Source of the DNA: Algoriphagus halophilus
GTDB taxonomy: Bacteria > Bacteroidota > Bacteroidia > Cytophagales > Cyclobacteriaceae
NCBI RefSeq assembly: GCF_900129785.1
Contig: NZ_FSRC01000001.1
Coordinates: 248,001-312,000 of the forward strand
Direction: 5' to 3'
DNA length: 64,000 nt
A program made the translations under genes and the position numbers. Positions within the stretch are counted from its first letter, which is position 1, and the number at the start of each line of letters is the position of its first letter. The notes under the pieces are model-generated. The model did no database searches. It saw nothing but the letters and a program-made list of their open reading frames with translations, and was not told the origin of the DNA. Below, piece after piece: positions 27,694 to 37,178 of this stretch.

Positions 27694-27777
27694 GGGTATA
27701 TTGTTTAGAATGGTGAAACCTAAACTTTCCCAATGAGGCATCCAATGACAAAAATCAGTTTTTGAATTTTTCTTTGC

Positions 27778-29559
27778 TTAATAATTATAAGTGATGAAGG
27801 AAGGTGCTTTCACAAAATTGTCTGATTTTCTAAATCGAAGGTTTTGGCGTAGTTTGAAGGAAAACTTAGAGCTTCCAAATTCATCCTCGGGAATATAGGT
27901 GCCTCTTAATTCGATGGTGCCAAAAATCAGGTTTTCATTTCTAATCCTAAGTCCTGTACTGAACCCATAAAATTGGTAAGAGGATTGGATACATGCTTGG
28001 CAATTTAAGGTAGCAGCATTTAGGGAAATAAAAGGAGCGATACGGAAACCAATCAAGGACCAAGGAGTATAGAGTGCTGACTCAATTCTTACAGAATATC
28101 GTTCATCAGCCTCAATTTCCCTCACTCGCAGTCCTGGTACCAATTCAGAATATATCTCAAGCCAATTATTAGCATACCTGTTAAACAGTTTCGTGTAAGT
28201 TAAACCTGCAGCATTTCTAAGCTTGTAATTTCCCAATGAAAAGACCCTGGTGAAGAAAGAAATGGTGGAATAAATTACCCCGTCTTCAAGACTGGAATTT
28301 TTTACGAAGGTGCCTGTGTTGATGCCCATTTCGTAAAAACTTCCTGATTCAAAAACTCCTTTGTAATTGAGCTCTAAAGCTGCATAAGGTTTACTGGCTC
28401 CCAGTCTTCTAACCCATCCTATGGTGGGAGTGATAGTATACCCGTAGGGAACATCCTCAGTTCTTCCGAATCCAAAGATGTACTGTGTCTTATAGAAATC
28501 CCGTTTGTAAAAAGTCAAGGCAGCCAAGACTCCGTTAATGTTATTGTAATTGTTTTCCTTGTAGAACCCCTCTTGATCTGGCTTATCAATAAAATACCCG
28601 TCAAAAACCCTGGCAGCTAAAAATGTACGACTTCTTTTTTCTATGGGTTTATGTATGCCAAAATTATAGCCTATCCAAAAATCGGCTAAGTTGTAATGAT
28701 AGTCCAGAAATACTGAATCAGGTCTCGAATAGACATTTCTAGACCAGTTTTTACTCCATTGACCTCCTCCAGCCAGTCTGGAATAAGGAGATACCAGTTT
28801 ACGGTCTATTTTTATCCCAGTAGCAAATTCCTTTTCATCCCCATATGAAAAACCAGTGTTCAGTTGTGTATAGAAGATTTCCAAATCCGCAAAACTTCCA
28901 AGAAAACTAGTTTTTTCAAAAGTGGTACTAAACCCTGTCCTAGGTTTTCTGTCTGGATCAAATAGCATAGTGACCTCCAGTCTTTGGCCACGACCATCCA
29001 GATTAGCATCATATAATGTAAATTTTGGTGCGGTTGGGATGCTCCCCCCTATGTTCATCCCTATACTAAATACATCCCTGGTGACTACTGTGATATCGAC
29101 CGAATCAGTTTCTTCAACAGGAGTAATGACAAACCTTGATTCCAGAATAAATTCCTGATTTCGTAAATGCCGCTCATTGTCTCCGAGTTTATAGGGATTA
29201 ATTTTTTCATTGGGGCGGATAAATAAATTTTGCCGAATAGTTTTCTCTCGGGTGTTGGTATGAAGTTTATTGGCAGTCCTACCAATTTTTTGCACGATGG
29301 GCTTTTCATTTCCATAGATAGATTTTTCAAACCCAATACTTTGGACATAGATATTTCGGATGATATTTCCAGAGTAGGGTAGAAAACGTTCATCACTTTC
29401 TTCGAGCAAGACACTATCACTCCCAGTCCTGGAAATCAGTTTTATTCCTTCCTCCAGTGCTTTTTTTGAAACAGAGGTCTTAGTACTATCCTTTTTGTCT
29501 TGGGCTTTAACCTGAGCGCAAATAAGGAATGAAAAAACAAGTATGATGAAAGCCCTCAA
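27778..29559 (-). CDS. BamA/TamA-like outer-membrane beta-barrel protein
   Basis: This 593-residue protein has a Sec signal (about 1-19) and an N-terminal POTRA-like region (about 55-155). That region has IRNIYVQSIGFEKSI, then a stretch with NTREKTIRQNLFIRPNEKI and strand pairs such as SRFVITPVEETDSVDITVVTRD split over the fold. A 16-strand-like barrel with alternating hydrophobic residues follows, ending in a terminal aromatic (FITYNY). No ATG is available: the frame opens after a TAA and the plausible start is a TTG at 29559. It belongs to the BamA/TamA superfamily by architecture. Its role (export, assembly or secretion partner) is unknown. Confidence 0.72.
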   Translation of the reverse strand: MRAFIILVFSFLICAQVKAQDKKDSTKTSVSKKALEEGIKLISRTGSDSVLLEESDERFLPYSGNIIRNIYVQSIGFEKSIYGNEKPIVQKIGRTANKLHTNTREKTIRQNLFIRPNEKINPYKLGDNERHLRNQEFILESRFVITPVEETDSVDITVVTRDVFSIGMNIGGSIPTAPKFTLYDANLDGRGQRLEVTMLFDPDRKPRTGFSTTFEKTSFLGSFADLEIFYTQLNTGFSYGDEKEFATGIKIDRKLVSPYSRLAGGGQWSKNWSRNVYSRPDSVFLDYHYNLADFWIGYNFGIHKPIEKRSRTFLAARVFDGYFIDKPDQEGFYKENNYNNINGVLAALTFYKRDFYKTQYIFGFGRTEDVPYGYTITPTIGWVRRLGASKPYAALELNYKGVFESGSFYEMGINTGTFVKNSSLEDGVIYSTISFFTRVFSLGNYKLRNAAGLTYTKLFNRYANNWLEIYSELVPGLRVREIEADERYSVRIESALYTPWSLIGFRIAPFISLNAATLNCQACIQSSYQFYGFSTGLRIRNENLIFGTIELRGTYIPEDEFGSSKFSFKLRQNLRFRKSDNFVKAPSFITYNY

Positions 29560-29687
29560 GATTTCAATTTCGGATTAGTATGTTTTGGATAATTTACAAA
29601 AATACTAGGAGATTATATCTTTCTATTTTTTAGCCAATTGGAAGAGTGGAATATAAAATAAGTTTAGAAAGGCTCACAGGATTACCA

Positions 29688-30854
29688 TTACCAAGAAATG
29701 GATTTAAAGAGTATTTCAGTGTAGTCATTCCTCTCATAAATGATGCCTACCAGATTATCGCTGATTTCTACCAAATCACTATATCCTGTGTAAGAAGAAT
29801 TGCCGGGATCTTCTACACCATCAATTAAAAGTGATTTAGACCAGGTTTTACCTAGATCATCACTGAATTTTAGGCTCAGGTTATTTCGATGCGCCGGATC
29901 GGAATTATTGGAATGAATTAAAGTAAAGGTTCCTTTAGAATCCCTCATGGAAATGATGGATCCCTGGCAAACAGGATCTGGTAGCTGTTCCTCAAAATAT
30001 GCCTCATCCCAGGTTTTTCCTCCATCCGATGAATAAGCAAGGATTCGCTGACGGATGTCTCCTTTTTGGTTTCTCACACTCATGATCATTCGATCATTAG
30101 GAAGTTCGGCAGCGATGGATTCGTTGGATCCAGGGATTTTGACCGACTCAGAAATTTCAAATGTTTTGCCATGGTCATCTGTAAAAAAGCCATGGGCTTG
30201 GTATTCAGAAAAACCCTCTTGGGGATCACCTTTTGAATGATTGGCAGCTACAAAAATTCTTCCTTTGTATTTGCCTTCCTGAAATTGAAATGCATGTCCT
30301 GGAGTATTTGCATAATGCCTCCAGTCCTCTGGGAAGTTGTAATCTGAATTGAAAGAGGGATTATTCGGTTTGTGTGTTTGAAGGGTGATATTTTGGGGCT
30401 CCTCCCAGGTTTTTCCAAGATCGTAAGATTTCATCACCCAAACTTCTCTTACGCCTCGGCCCATCCGAATATCATATTCATGGTTATTTCCTGTATTATA
30501 AAACAAATACACCACCCCATCAGGGTAGTTGGGATCAAACCTATCCACTACAGGAGCAGGATTTCCAGCCTGTAAAGAATCATAATCCACCAAAATCTCT
30601 AATGAAGACCAAGTTTTTCCAAAATCTTTGCTTCGTTTTAATACCAGGTTCACATCTCCATAATCATCACTGCCATTGACCCGCCCTTCCGCAAAAGCTA
30701 AAAGTTCTTGGTTTGGCAAGGAAATGATTGCGGGTATTCTATAAATTTTATGCCCTTCAGTGCCTCCCTTGAACACCATACTGTTAATCTGAGAGTGACC
30801 TTGAAAATGAATTACTAAAAAGATTACTGTGAAAAAGGAAATAAATCGAGTCAT
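29688..30854 (-). CDS. nanH: Exo-alpha-sialidase (GH33)
   Basis: This 388-residue secreted enzyme (signal to about residue 21) is a six-bladed propeller. The YRIP arginine motif is at 38-41, and five Asp-box repeats of type SxDxGxTW are present (first SKDFGKTW at 75-82, last SDDLGKTW near the C-terminus). The late TGYSDLVEIS block holds the Tyr nucleophile region and GIIYE supplies the Glu. All canonical elements of bacterial sialidases are there. It removes terminal sialic acid from glycoconjugates. It is a separate unit, 8-12 kb from the BNR-2 / aldolase / symporter genes, and divergent from the phosphatase fusion gene. Confidence 0.93.
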   Translation of the reverse strand: MTRFISFFTVIFLVIHFQGHSQINSMVFKGGTEGHKIYRIPAIISLPNQELLAFAEGRVNGSDDYGDVNLVLKRSKDFGKTWSSLEILVDYDSLQAGNPAPVVDRFDPNYPDGVVYLFYNTGNNHEYDIRMGRGVREVWVMKSYDLGKTWEEPQNITLQTHKPNNPSFNSDYNFPEDWRHYANTPGHAFQFQEGKYKGRIFVAANHSKGDPQEGFSEYQAHGFFTDDHGKTFEISESVKIPGSNESIAAELPNDRMIMSVRNQKGDIRQRILAYSSDGGKTWDEAYFEEQLPDPVCQGSIISMRDSKGTFTLIHSNNSDPAHRNNLSLKFSDDLGKTWSKSLLIDGVEDPGNSSYTGYSDLVEISDNLVGIIYERNDYTEILFKSISW

Positions 30855-31018
30855 AGGAATTATTCTTAAAAGATTAGACGAAAATATAATTTTCTTTTCT
30901 TTGAGTCAGTTGATCTTGAAAATTATGATAAGATTACAGCTGTTTTATATGATTGTTATGATCAGTGATTAGAAAGGTTCGAAGGATTTTGAACTGAAAA
31001 TTAAAGCTATTTTTGAGC

Positions 31019-32836
31019 ATGAATAAAGCCAGTTTGATTTTTACCATTTTGTTTTTTGCCTATTCCATTTCGGTTTTAGCGCAACAGGAATCCGATTTTA
31101 ACATCCATTCTCATAACGATTATTTACAAAAAGCGCCTTTTTGGGAAGCTTTTGGAGCAGGAGCGTCCTCTATAGAAGTAGATGTGATTTTGCAGGATGG
31201 TCAACTGATGGCAGCTCATGAAAAAGAAAGTATTCATCCCTCAAAAACCATACAGAGCTTGTATTTGGATCCCATTAGGGAAGGACTTCAAAATGGGGTG
31301 ATTGAGGAAATCAACTTTCATTTGCTGGTAGACCTGAAAACATCTGCCTTGCCCACCTTAGAGGTATTGCAAGAGATCATGAAAGGTTATCAGGACCTGG
31401 CTTATAGTAGTGATCACCCAAAAGGTTTGAAATTGATTATTTCAGGAAATAGGCCTGATGTGGGAGCGTATGCCAGTTACCCGGAATGGATGTTTTTTGA
31501 CTACCAAAGCAAGGAATTAACTCAGGAGCTCCCTTGGTCCAAAATCGGAATGGTGAGTTTGAGTTTTAGACAGTTTTCGATTTGGAATGGAAAAGGAAGG
31601 ATGGTGGAAGAGCAACGAGTGGGGCTTCAGAAATTTATTGACTTGGTTCATTCCTTCCATAACTCCGTTAGATTTTGGGGTACACCAGATTCCAAAACAG
31701 CTTGGAAGGCTTTCTACGAAATGGGGGTTGATTTTATCAATACCGATCATCCCTATGAAGCCCAACAGTATTTGAAAAACTTAACTTCTACAGTCTATCA
31801 GAATCCTACTATTCAACCAACTTACACGCCAAAATTTGAATTGGATGGAGTGGAGTCGCCAGTTCAAAATATTATTCTAATGATTGGAGACGGGAATGGT
31901 TTGGCGCAGATATCGTCTGCACTATTTGCTAATGGAAATGCGTTGACCCTGACCAATCTTAAAAAAATAGGATTAGTTAAAACTCAGGCTGCGGATGATT
32001 TTACGACAGACTCTGCTGCAGGTGCCACCGCTTATGCTACAGGTCAAAAAACCAATAACAGAGCATTGGGGCTTGGTCCTAATGGGGAGGTTTTAGTGAA
32101 TATACCGGACATTTTGGAAGATTATGGGTTCAATAGTGGGATCATCACGACTGATCAATTGACGGGTGCTACCCCCGCATCTTTTTATGCGCATCATCCA
32201 GAAAGAGATGATTCAGAGCAAATCGCTGCCTATCTATCAAAAAGTAAATTAGACTTATTTATAGGTGGGGGAAGTGAGAATTTTTCAAATGAAATCAACC
32301 ATTTAAATCAGGCAGGTTTTACAATCATAGAAGACTTCAACTCGGTAGGTATGGAGAGGGTGGGTTATTTTGCCGCTACTGGTTCTTTGCCAAAAATGCT
32401 AGAGGGAAGAGGGGATTACTTAAAAAAGAGTACTGGTTTTGCCTTCGATTTTTTTGAGGAAAAAAAAGCTCCATTTTTCTTGATGATTGAAGCTGCGAAT
32501 ATTGATTCCGGGGGCCATTCGAATAGTACTTCTACCATTATTTCTGAAATGTTAGATTTTGATCAAACGATTGGGAAAGTATTGCAATTTGCGGATGAGC
32601 ATCCAGGTACCTTAGTAATCATTACTGCGGATCATGAAACTGGAGGTGTTTCTATCCCCCAAGGTGATATTGCAAATGCTACTCTTGAATTAGCTTTTCA
32701 TTCCGATGACCATACTGGAATCATGGTTCCGATTTTTGCATATGGTGCGCATTCCAGTGATTTCATAGGGGTATATGAAAACACGGAAGTGTTTGCCAAA
32801 ATCTTGGGGCTGGTCAAGAAGTACCACCAGAGATAA
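31019..32836 (+). CDS. Secreted fusion: PI-PLC/GDPD-like phosphodiesterase plus alkaline phosphatase
   Basis: The start is the ATG at 31019 (605 residues); a TTG two codons earlier is less likely. A Sec signal ends near VLAQQ. The N-terminal domain (about 28-255) has a His pair in HSHND (His31, His33), the acidic E53-V-D55 and His67 in AAHE. That pattern fits PI-PLC/glycerophosphodiesterase TIM barrels. The C-terminal domain (about 280-605) is a full alkaline phosphatase with metal Asp291 in IGDGNG, nucleophile Ser332 in TTDSAAGATA, and later IDSGGHSN, ADHETGG and HTGIMVP. The pairing suggests successive diester and monoester cleavage, releasing Pi at the surface. That sequential action is inference. 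Confidence 0.88.
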   Translation: MNKASLIFTILFFAYSISVLAQQESDFNIHSHNDYLQKAPFWEAFGAGASSIEVDVILQDGQLMAAHEKESIHPSKTIQSLYLDPIREGLQNGVIEEINFHLLVDLKTSALPTLEVLQEIMKGYQDLAYSSDHPKGLKLIISGNRPDVGAYASYPEWMFFDYQSKELTQELPWSKIGMVSLSFRQFSIWNGKGRMVEEQRVGLQKFIDLVHSFHNSVRFWGTPDSKTAWKAFYEMGVDFINTDHPYEAQQYLKNLTSTVYQNPTIQPTYTPKFELDGVESPVQNIILMIGDGNGLAQISSALFANGNALTLTNLKKIGLVKTQAADDFTTDSAAGATAYATGQKTNNRALGLGPNGEVLVNIPDILEDYGFNSGIITTDQLTGATPASFYAHHPERDDSEQIAAYLSKSKLDLFIGGGSENFSNEINHLNQAGFTIIEDFNSVGMERVGYFAATGSLPKMLEGRGDYLKKSTGFAFDFFEEKKAPFFLMIEAANIDSGGHSNSTSTIISEMLDFDQTIGKVLQFADEHPGTLVIITADHETGGVSIPQGDIANATLELAFHSDDHTGIMVPIFAYGAHSSDFIGVYENTEVFAKILGLVKKYHQR

Positions 32837-32843
32837 GCAAATA

Positions 32844-33035
32844 TTACCTTCTTCCTACCAAGTTGAAAGGAAGCATGAAGATATTTCTGACCAGGTCAAA
32901 CGAAAGGTCTACTGCAAATCCTAGTAATCTAAAGGGTAATAAGAGTAACCAAACAATTGGGTACAGAATTAAAGCGATGATTGCCAAAGGCCAGCAAAGA
33001 ACAAATAAGATGCACCAAAGTAAGAAGCTAAGCAT
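32844..33035 (-). CDS. Small two-helix membrane protein
   Basis: This 63-residue protein is almost entirely hydrophobic, with two predicted transmembrane helices (about 2-30 and 30-55) ending in VGRR. It has a plausible ATG start but no domain I recognise. It converges on the alkaline-phosphatase fusion gene with only 7 bases between stops. Its conserved-looking hydrophobic pattern and clean ORF make it a probable real gene. Function unknown. Confidence 0.5.
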   Translation of the reverse strand: MLSFLLWCILFVLCWPLAIIALILYPIVWLLLLPFRLLGFAVDLSFDLVRNIFMLPFNLVGRR

Positions 33036-33865
33036 GTGTTGATAGTATAGTTTTCATCAATTTTGCAAAATATGTTCCATCTAAAAAAACGGCTCAATTT
33101 TGTCTGTCTTGAGGGTTAACCGAAAAACCCTGTTTCAAAACCGTACATGTAAAACATGGAAACGGACATCAATGGGGTAGGGGCGCAAAGAAGGGACTTG
33201 AACTAAATAGGTAATAAATAGTTTGTAGGATTTTTTGTTTTTTAAGTTATTGAAAATCAATAAAATAAGTTTTTTAAAAATAGGATTCGTAAATACTAAA
33301 GCCTAATTTTAGGATAAGTTTTTGAATGGTAAGGAGCTTCTATAAAATTAATTATTAATGTATTAATAATTAATATTTTTCTAAATTGATCTTAGTCAGA
33401 ATAAAAATTTGCTCTATTGTATTAGATAATTATAAAAATTGGCTAAAAGTGATTTTTGCATGTTTAAAATTGCATTTTGATTTCTTTTTTAGAGTTTTTT
33501 CTCTAGCCAAAAACATTGTTTGCAACCTTGTCTAATTATTGTGGATTGTATTTGATATTGGCAGGTTTCATTTTTTGAATGTACAGCCAAGTTTTCAGAG
33601 CTAATTTTTTTCAGCATTAACCCTTAAGAGTGATTTCTTGTGAATCTGTTTTCAGTAGGATAAACAATCGTATCTAGGTGAACTGATTTTTATGTAAAAA
33701 GTAAAATTAATTGTTTTAAAAATTTAAATAAACTGCCTATTGACTAGATAAAAGCCTTTCAAAGTGCTTTGAAATTCGAGAGAATTCATCAAAGCTACCT
33801 GCTCATCTGACTTTGAAAATTGTCAGGTATCAATTGATATAACCACATAATAACCCCCAAGTACC
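33036..33865. other. 830-bp AT-rich leader of the susC-susD unit
   Basis: No gene is evident here. The stretch is strongly AT-rich with many T- and A-runs and contains a perfect 28-bp dyad at 33347-33374. It must hold the susC promoter. I cannot identify a reliable Bacteroidetes -33/-7 pair or an anti-sense sRNA terminator by eye. It is by far the longest non-coding interval of the window. Confidence 0.7.
33347..33374. promoter_or_regulatory. Perfect 28-bp AT-only inverted repeat
   Basis: Arms attaattattaat (33347-33359) and attaataattaat (33362-33374) are exact reverse complements around a 2-base centre gt. It lies about 490 bp upstream of the susC start in an otherwise unstructured leader. 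It could be an operator dyad. The sequence is so AT-rich that chance is a live alternative. Confidence 0.4.
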
Positions 33866-36800
33866 ATGGAAAAAAAATTACTTAGACTACTATTAAGGAT
33901 GTCTAAAGGAGCACTACAGGTGTTCGTAATTCAGCTGATTTTTACTTCGATGCTACATGCAAATGCTGTAGGATTGGATCAAAAAGACATCGAGGGAGGG
34001 AAAAACCCTCCAGCAATTGTAATGACCTCAGAAGGAGTTCCAAAAACTTCGACTTCAGAAGAACATTCTGATAATTTTTTCTTGAATCCAGAAATGGTCA
34101 CAGTTACGGGTACCGTACGAGATGAGACAGGACTCCCTTTACCCGGAGCAACCATTTCTGTAGCGGGCACGACCAGTGGTACAGTAACCAATGTTGATGG
34201 AGAGTATTCAATAAATGTATCTGAAAATGCAGAATTGATATTCTCCTACATTGGATATACACCACAAAGGATTACCGTAGGAACCCAAACGGTCATTGAT
34301 GTGACCTTGCAACCAGATGCCACTGCCTTAGAAGAGGTAGTTGTAATTGGTTATGGTACTACCAAAAGAAGTGATTTAACTGGTTCGGTCGGATCTGTTG
34401 ATGCGGAATCCCTTCAAGAACGACCTGCTTCTTCCCTGAACCAAGCCATGGCAGGCAGGATTGCTGGTGTTCAAGTAAATAACAACTCCGGTAGACCGGG
34501 AGGAAGAACCACTGTTAGAATCAGGGGATTCAGCTCAATTAACTCCTCTAACAACCCCTTGTATGTAATTGATGGGGTGCAAATGCCAGTAGGAACGTTG
34601 GACCAGCAAAGTAGTGCCATTGATTATATCAATCCAAATGATATTGTCTCTGTAGAAGTTCTGAAAGATGCTTCATCCACAGCAATTTATGGATCTAGAG
34701 GAGCCAATGGGGTGATTTTGATCACCACCAAAAAAGGAAAATCTGGACAGGGTACTGTTACCTATAATGTGGATTTAAGCGTGCCTGTTATTGGACCGAA
34801 TAGACCAGAGGTCTTGAATGCAGCGCAGTATTTGGCGGTGGAGGATCTTGCTTGGGCTAATATGGAAAAGTATGATCCAGAAGGATGGGCTGCGGGAAAA
34901 TGGGCTTATTTGAACCCTGCTTTACGAAGAACAGACCCTAGGATTTTTGATAGCCAGGGGAATCCACTTTACGATACGGATTGGTTAGAGGAAACCACCC
35001 AAAATAAACTGTCCCAAAACCATCAATTGGGTTTTACCGGAGGGAATGACCGAACCACGTATTCCCTTTCACTAGGTTACCGAGATGATCAAGGATTGGT
35101 AAAAACTTCTTATCTAAAAAGATACTCGACCAGATTTACCATTGATGATCAAGTAAAGCCCTGGCTAAAAGTGGGGGGTAGTCTTAGCTACAATAACCAG
35201 TCTGAAAATTTGGTGGATGTGAGTGATGCAGTAGCAAGACAAATGGTGGAAGACTTCCCATTCTTGCCGGTTCGTTATGAGGATGGAACCTTCGCCAATA
35301 ACAGGGATTATCCTTTTGCAGAAGGAACCATGAGTTCCATGCATAGACTTTATGGTAGAAAGTATATTCTGAACACACAAACCACTTTGGGAAGCTTGTA
35401 TACAAATATCAAGTTCTCAGATGCTTTGGAAATGAGAACTGCTTTGGGTGTCAATATTCTTACTCAGGAAAACAACCGATCTGAAACCAGAACTTTAGCG
35501 ATAGGTCAAAGTGGTACAGCTTCTAAGAGTATGTTTAAAGACACATTTTGGTCATTGGAAAATTACTTGACCTATAACAAAATCTTCAAGGATAGACACT
35601 CCGTGAATGCTTTGTTGGGGATATCGTGGCAGGAGTCTAATTATACTGCGATGAGTGCCAGTATCCAGAACTTTTCTACCGATTATTTCTTATACAATAA
35701 TTTAGGTGCTGGTAGCCAATTGCCAAGAGTAGGATCCGGCGCTTCCAGAGAAGCTTTGAATTCTTATTTTGCCAGAGTGAACTATATTCTGGATGATAAA
35801 TATTTGTTCACTTTCACAGGTAGAGCTGATGGTTCGTCCAAATTTGGTGAAAACAATAAGTACGCATTTTTCCCTTCTGCGGCATTGGCCTGGAGAGTTT
35901 CTGAGGAGGGTTTCCTCCAAGGAAATCAAACCATTTCCAACTTGAAAATCAGAACAAGTTATGGCTTAACAGGTAATTCAGAAATTCCACCTTATTCTTC
36001 TTTATCACTTTTGAGCTCCAATTATTCTGCTATTTACAATGAAACACAAATAGGGGGTACTGGGATCAACAGACTTTCCAACCCAGATTTGAAATGGGAA
36101 AAAACTGCACAGACTGATTTTGGAGTAGAATTGGGAATGTTCAATAACAGATTGAACGTAGAAGTAGACTTGTATTACAGAAAGACCACTGATATGCTTC
36201 TGGATTCTCCTGTTCCTCAAACGAGTGGTTATGCAACGATTCGTAGAAACGTTGGATCAATGGAAAACAAAGGGATCGAGTTCACACTTAATTCTGTAAA
36301 CGTTGATCGAGAGCACTTCAGTTGGAATACTTCTTTTAACCTGTCTCTGAATCGGAACAAGGTACTTTCCCTGGCAACTCCAGCAGATATTTTCGGAGTT
36401 GGGGGACCTAACTTCACCAATCAGACCAATATCATCCGAGTAGGTGAGCCAGTAGGTTCTTTCTGGGGATTGGTAAGACTAGGTACATGGAGTGAGGCGG
36501 AAAGAGCAGAGGCTGCTGAATTTGTGAGTTATAGAAATGGACTGACCATACTTCCTGGTGATATCAAATATTTGGATGTCAATGGAGACAAAGCAATCAA
36601 TGACTCTGATAGAATGATCATTGGGAACGGTAGCCCTGATTTCTGGGGTGCATTTTCCAATACAGTACGATTCTACAATTTTGATTTGACGGTAGAACTT
36701 CAATATAGTGTGGGGAATGATGTTTTGGATATGACGCTCCATCCAAGTGAAGACCGTCAGGCTTTGGCAAATAGTTATACTTCTGTATTGAATGCCTGGA

Positions 36801-37150
36801 CTCCTGAAAATCAAAATACCATGATTGCAGAAATCAGGGATACAAGAGCTGGATATGTAACCAATGTGGATTCCCACTGGGTGAAAGATGGTTCCTTTTT
36901 AAGAGGTAGAAACTTGTTGATTGGATATAATTTCCCAATAAACGTGACGGAAGCTATCAAATTGAGCAGATTGAGAGCTTATGCCTCTGCACAGAACTTT
37001 TTCTTGCTTACAGGAAAGGATATTAATGGAGATCCTGAAACAACACCAATTAGAGGTGGAACCGGAAGTAATGTTTTCTCACAAGGGATGAACTGGCACA
37101 GTTACCCTAGACCTACGATTTTTATGTTCGGTCTACAAGTAACTCTATAA
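33866..37150 (+). CDS. SusC/RagA-family TonB-linked outer-membrane transporter
   Basis: This 1094-residue outer-membrane protein has a signal or export region (about 1-34). A CarboxypepD-regulatory-like domain follows (about 78-160, VTGTVRDETGLPLPGATISV), then a TonB box-like region (VIGYGTTKRSDLTGSVGS), a plug with the SusC signature NNPLYVIDGVQMPVG, and a C-terminal 22-strand barrel ending in FGLQVTL. No N-terminal STN domain is seen, so control by an anti-sigma/ECF pair is not indicated. It pairs with SusD 28 bases downstream; together they import oligosaccharides into the periplasm using TonB-ExbBD energy. The adjacent sulfatases make a sulfated glycan the likely cargo. Confidence 0.95.
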   Translation: MEKKLLRLLLRMSKGALQVFVIQLIFTSMLHANAVGLDQKDIEGGKNPPAIVMTSEGVPKTSTSEEHSDNFFLNPEMVTVTGTVRDETGLPLPGATISVAGTTSGTVTNVDGEYSINVSENAELIFSYIGYTPQRITVGTQTVIDVTLQPDATALEEVVVIGYGTTKRSDLTGSVGSVDAESLQERPASSLNQAMAGRIAGVQVNNNSGRPGGRTTVRIRGFSSINSSNNPLYVIDGVQMPVGTLDQQSSAIDYINPNDIVSVEVLKDASSTAIYGSRGANGVILITTKKGKSGQGTVTYNVDLSVPVIGPNRPEVLNAAQYLAVEDLAWANMEKYDPEGWAAGKWAYLNPALRRTDPRIFDSQGNPLYDTDWLEETTQNKLSQNHQLGFTGGNDRTTYSLSLGYRDDQGLVKTSYLKRYSTRFTIDDQVKPWLKVGGSLSYNNQSENLVDVSDAVARQMVEDFPFLPVRYEDGTFANNRDYPFAEGTMSSMHRLYGRKYILNTQTTLGSLYTNIKFSDALEMRTALGVNILTQENNRSETRTLAIGQSGTASKSMFKDTFWSLENYLTYNKIFKDRHSVNALLGISWQESNYTAMSASIQNFSTDYFLYNNLGAGSQLPRVGSGASREALNSYFARVNYILDDKYLFTFTGRADGSSKFGENNKYAFFPSAALAWRVSEEGFLQGNQTISNLKIRTSYGLTGNSEIPPYSSLSLLSSNYSAIYNETQIGGTGINRLSNPDLKWEKTAQTDFGVELGMFNNRLNVEVDLYYRKTTDMLLDSPVPQTSGYATIRRNVGSMENKGIEFTLNSVNVDREHFSWNTSFNLSLNRNKVLSLATPADIFGVGGPNFTNQTNIIRVGEPVGSFWGLVRLGTWSEAERAEAAEFVSYRNGLTILPGDIKYLDVNGDKAINDSDRMIIGNGSPDFWGAFSNTVRFYNFDLTVELQYSVGNDVLDMTLHPSEDRQALANSYTSVLNAWTPENQNTMIAEIRDTRAGYVTNVDSHWVKDGSFLRGRNLLIGYNFPINVTEAIKLSRLRAYASAQNFFLLTGKDINGDPETTPIRGGTGSNVFSQGMNWHSYPRPTIFMFGLQVTL

Positions 37151-37178
37151 TCCTTAATTACTTAAAGTGAAAATTCAA

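Noticed and set aside
36479..36877. 132-codon minus-strand ORF inside susC
   Set aside because: Shadow of the SusC barrel; composition is low in leader or motif features.
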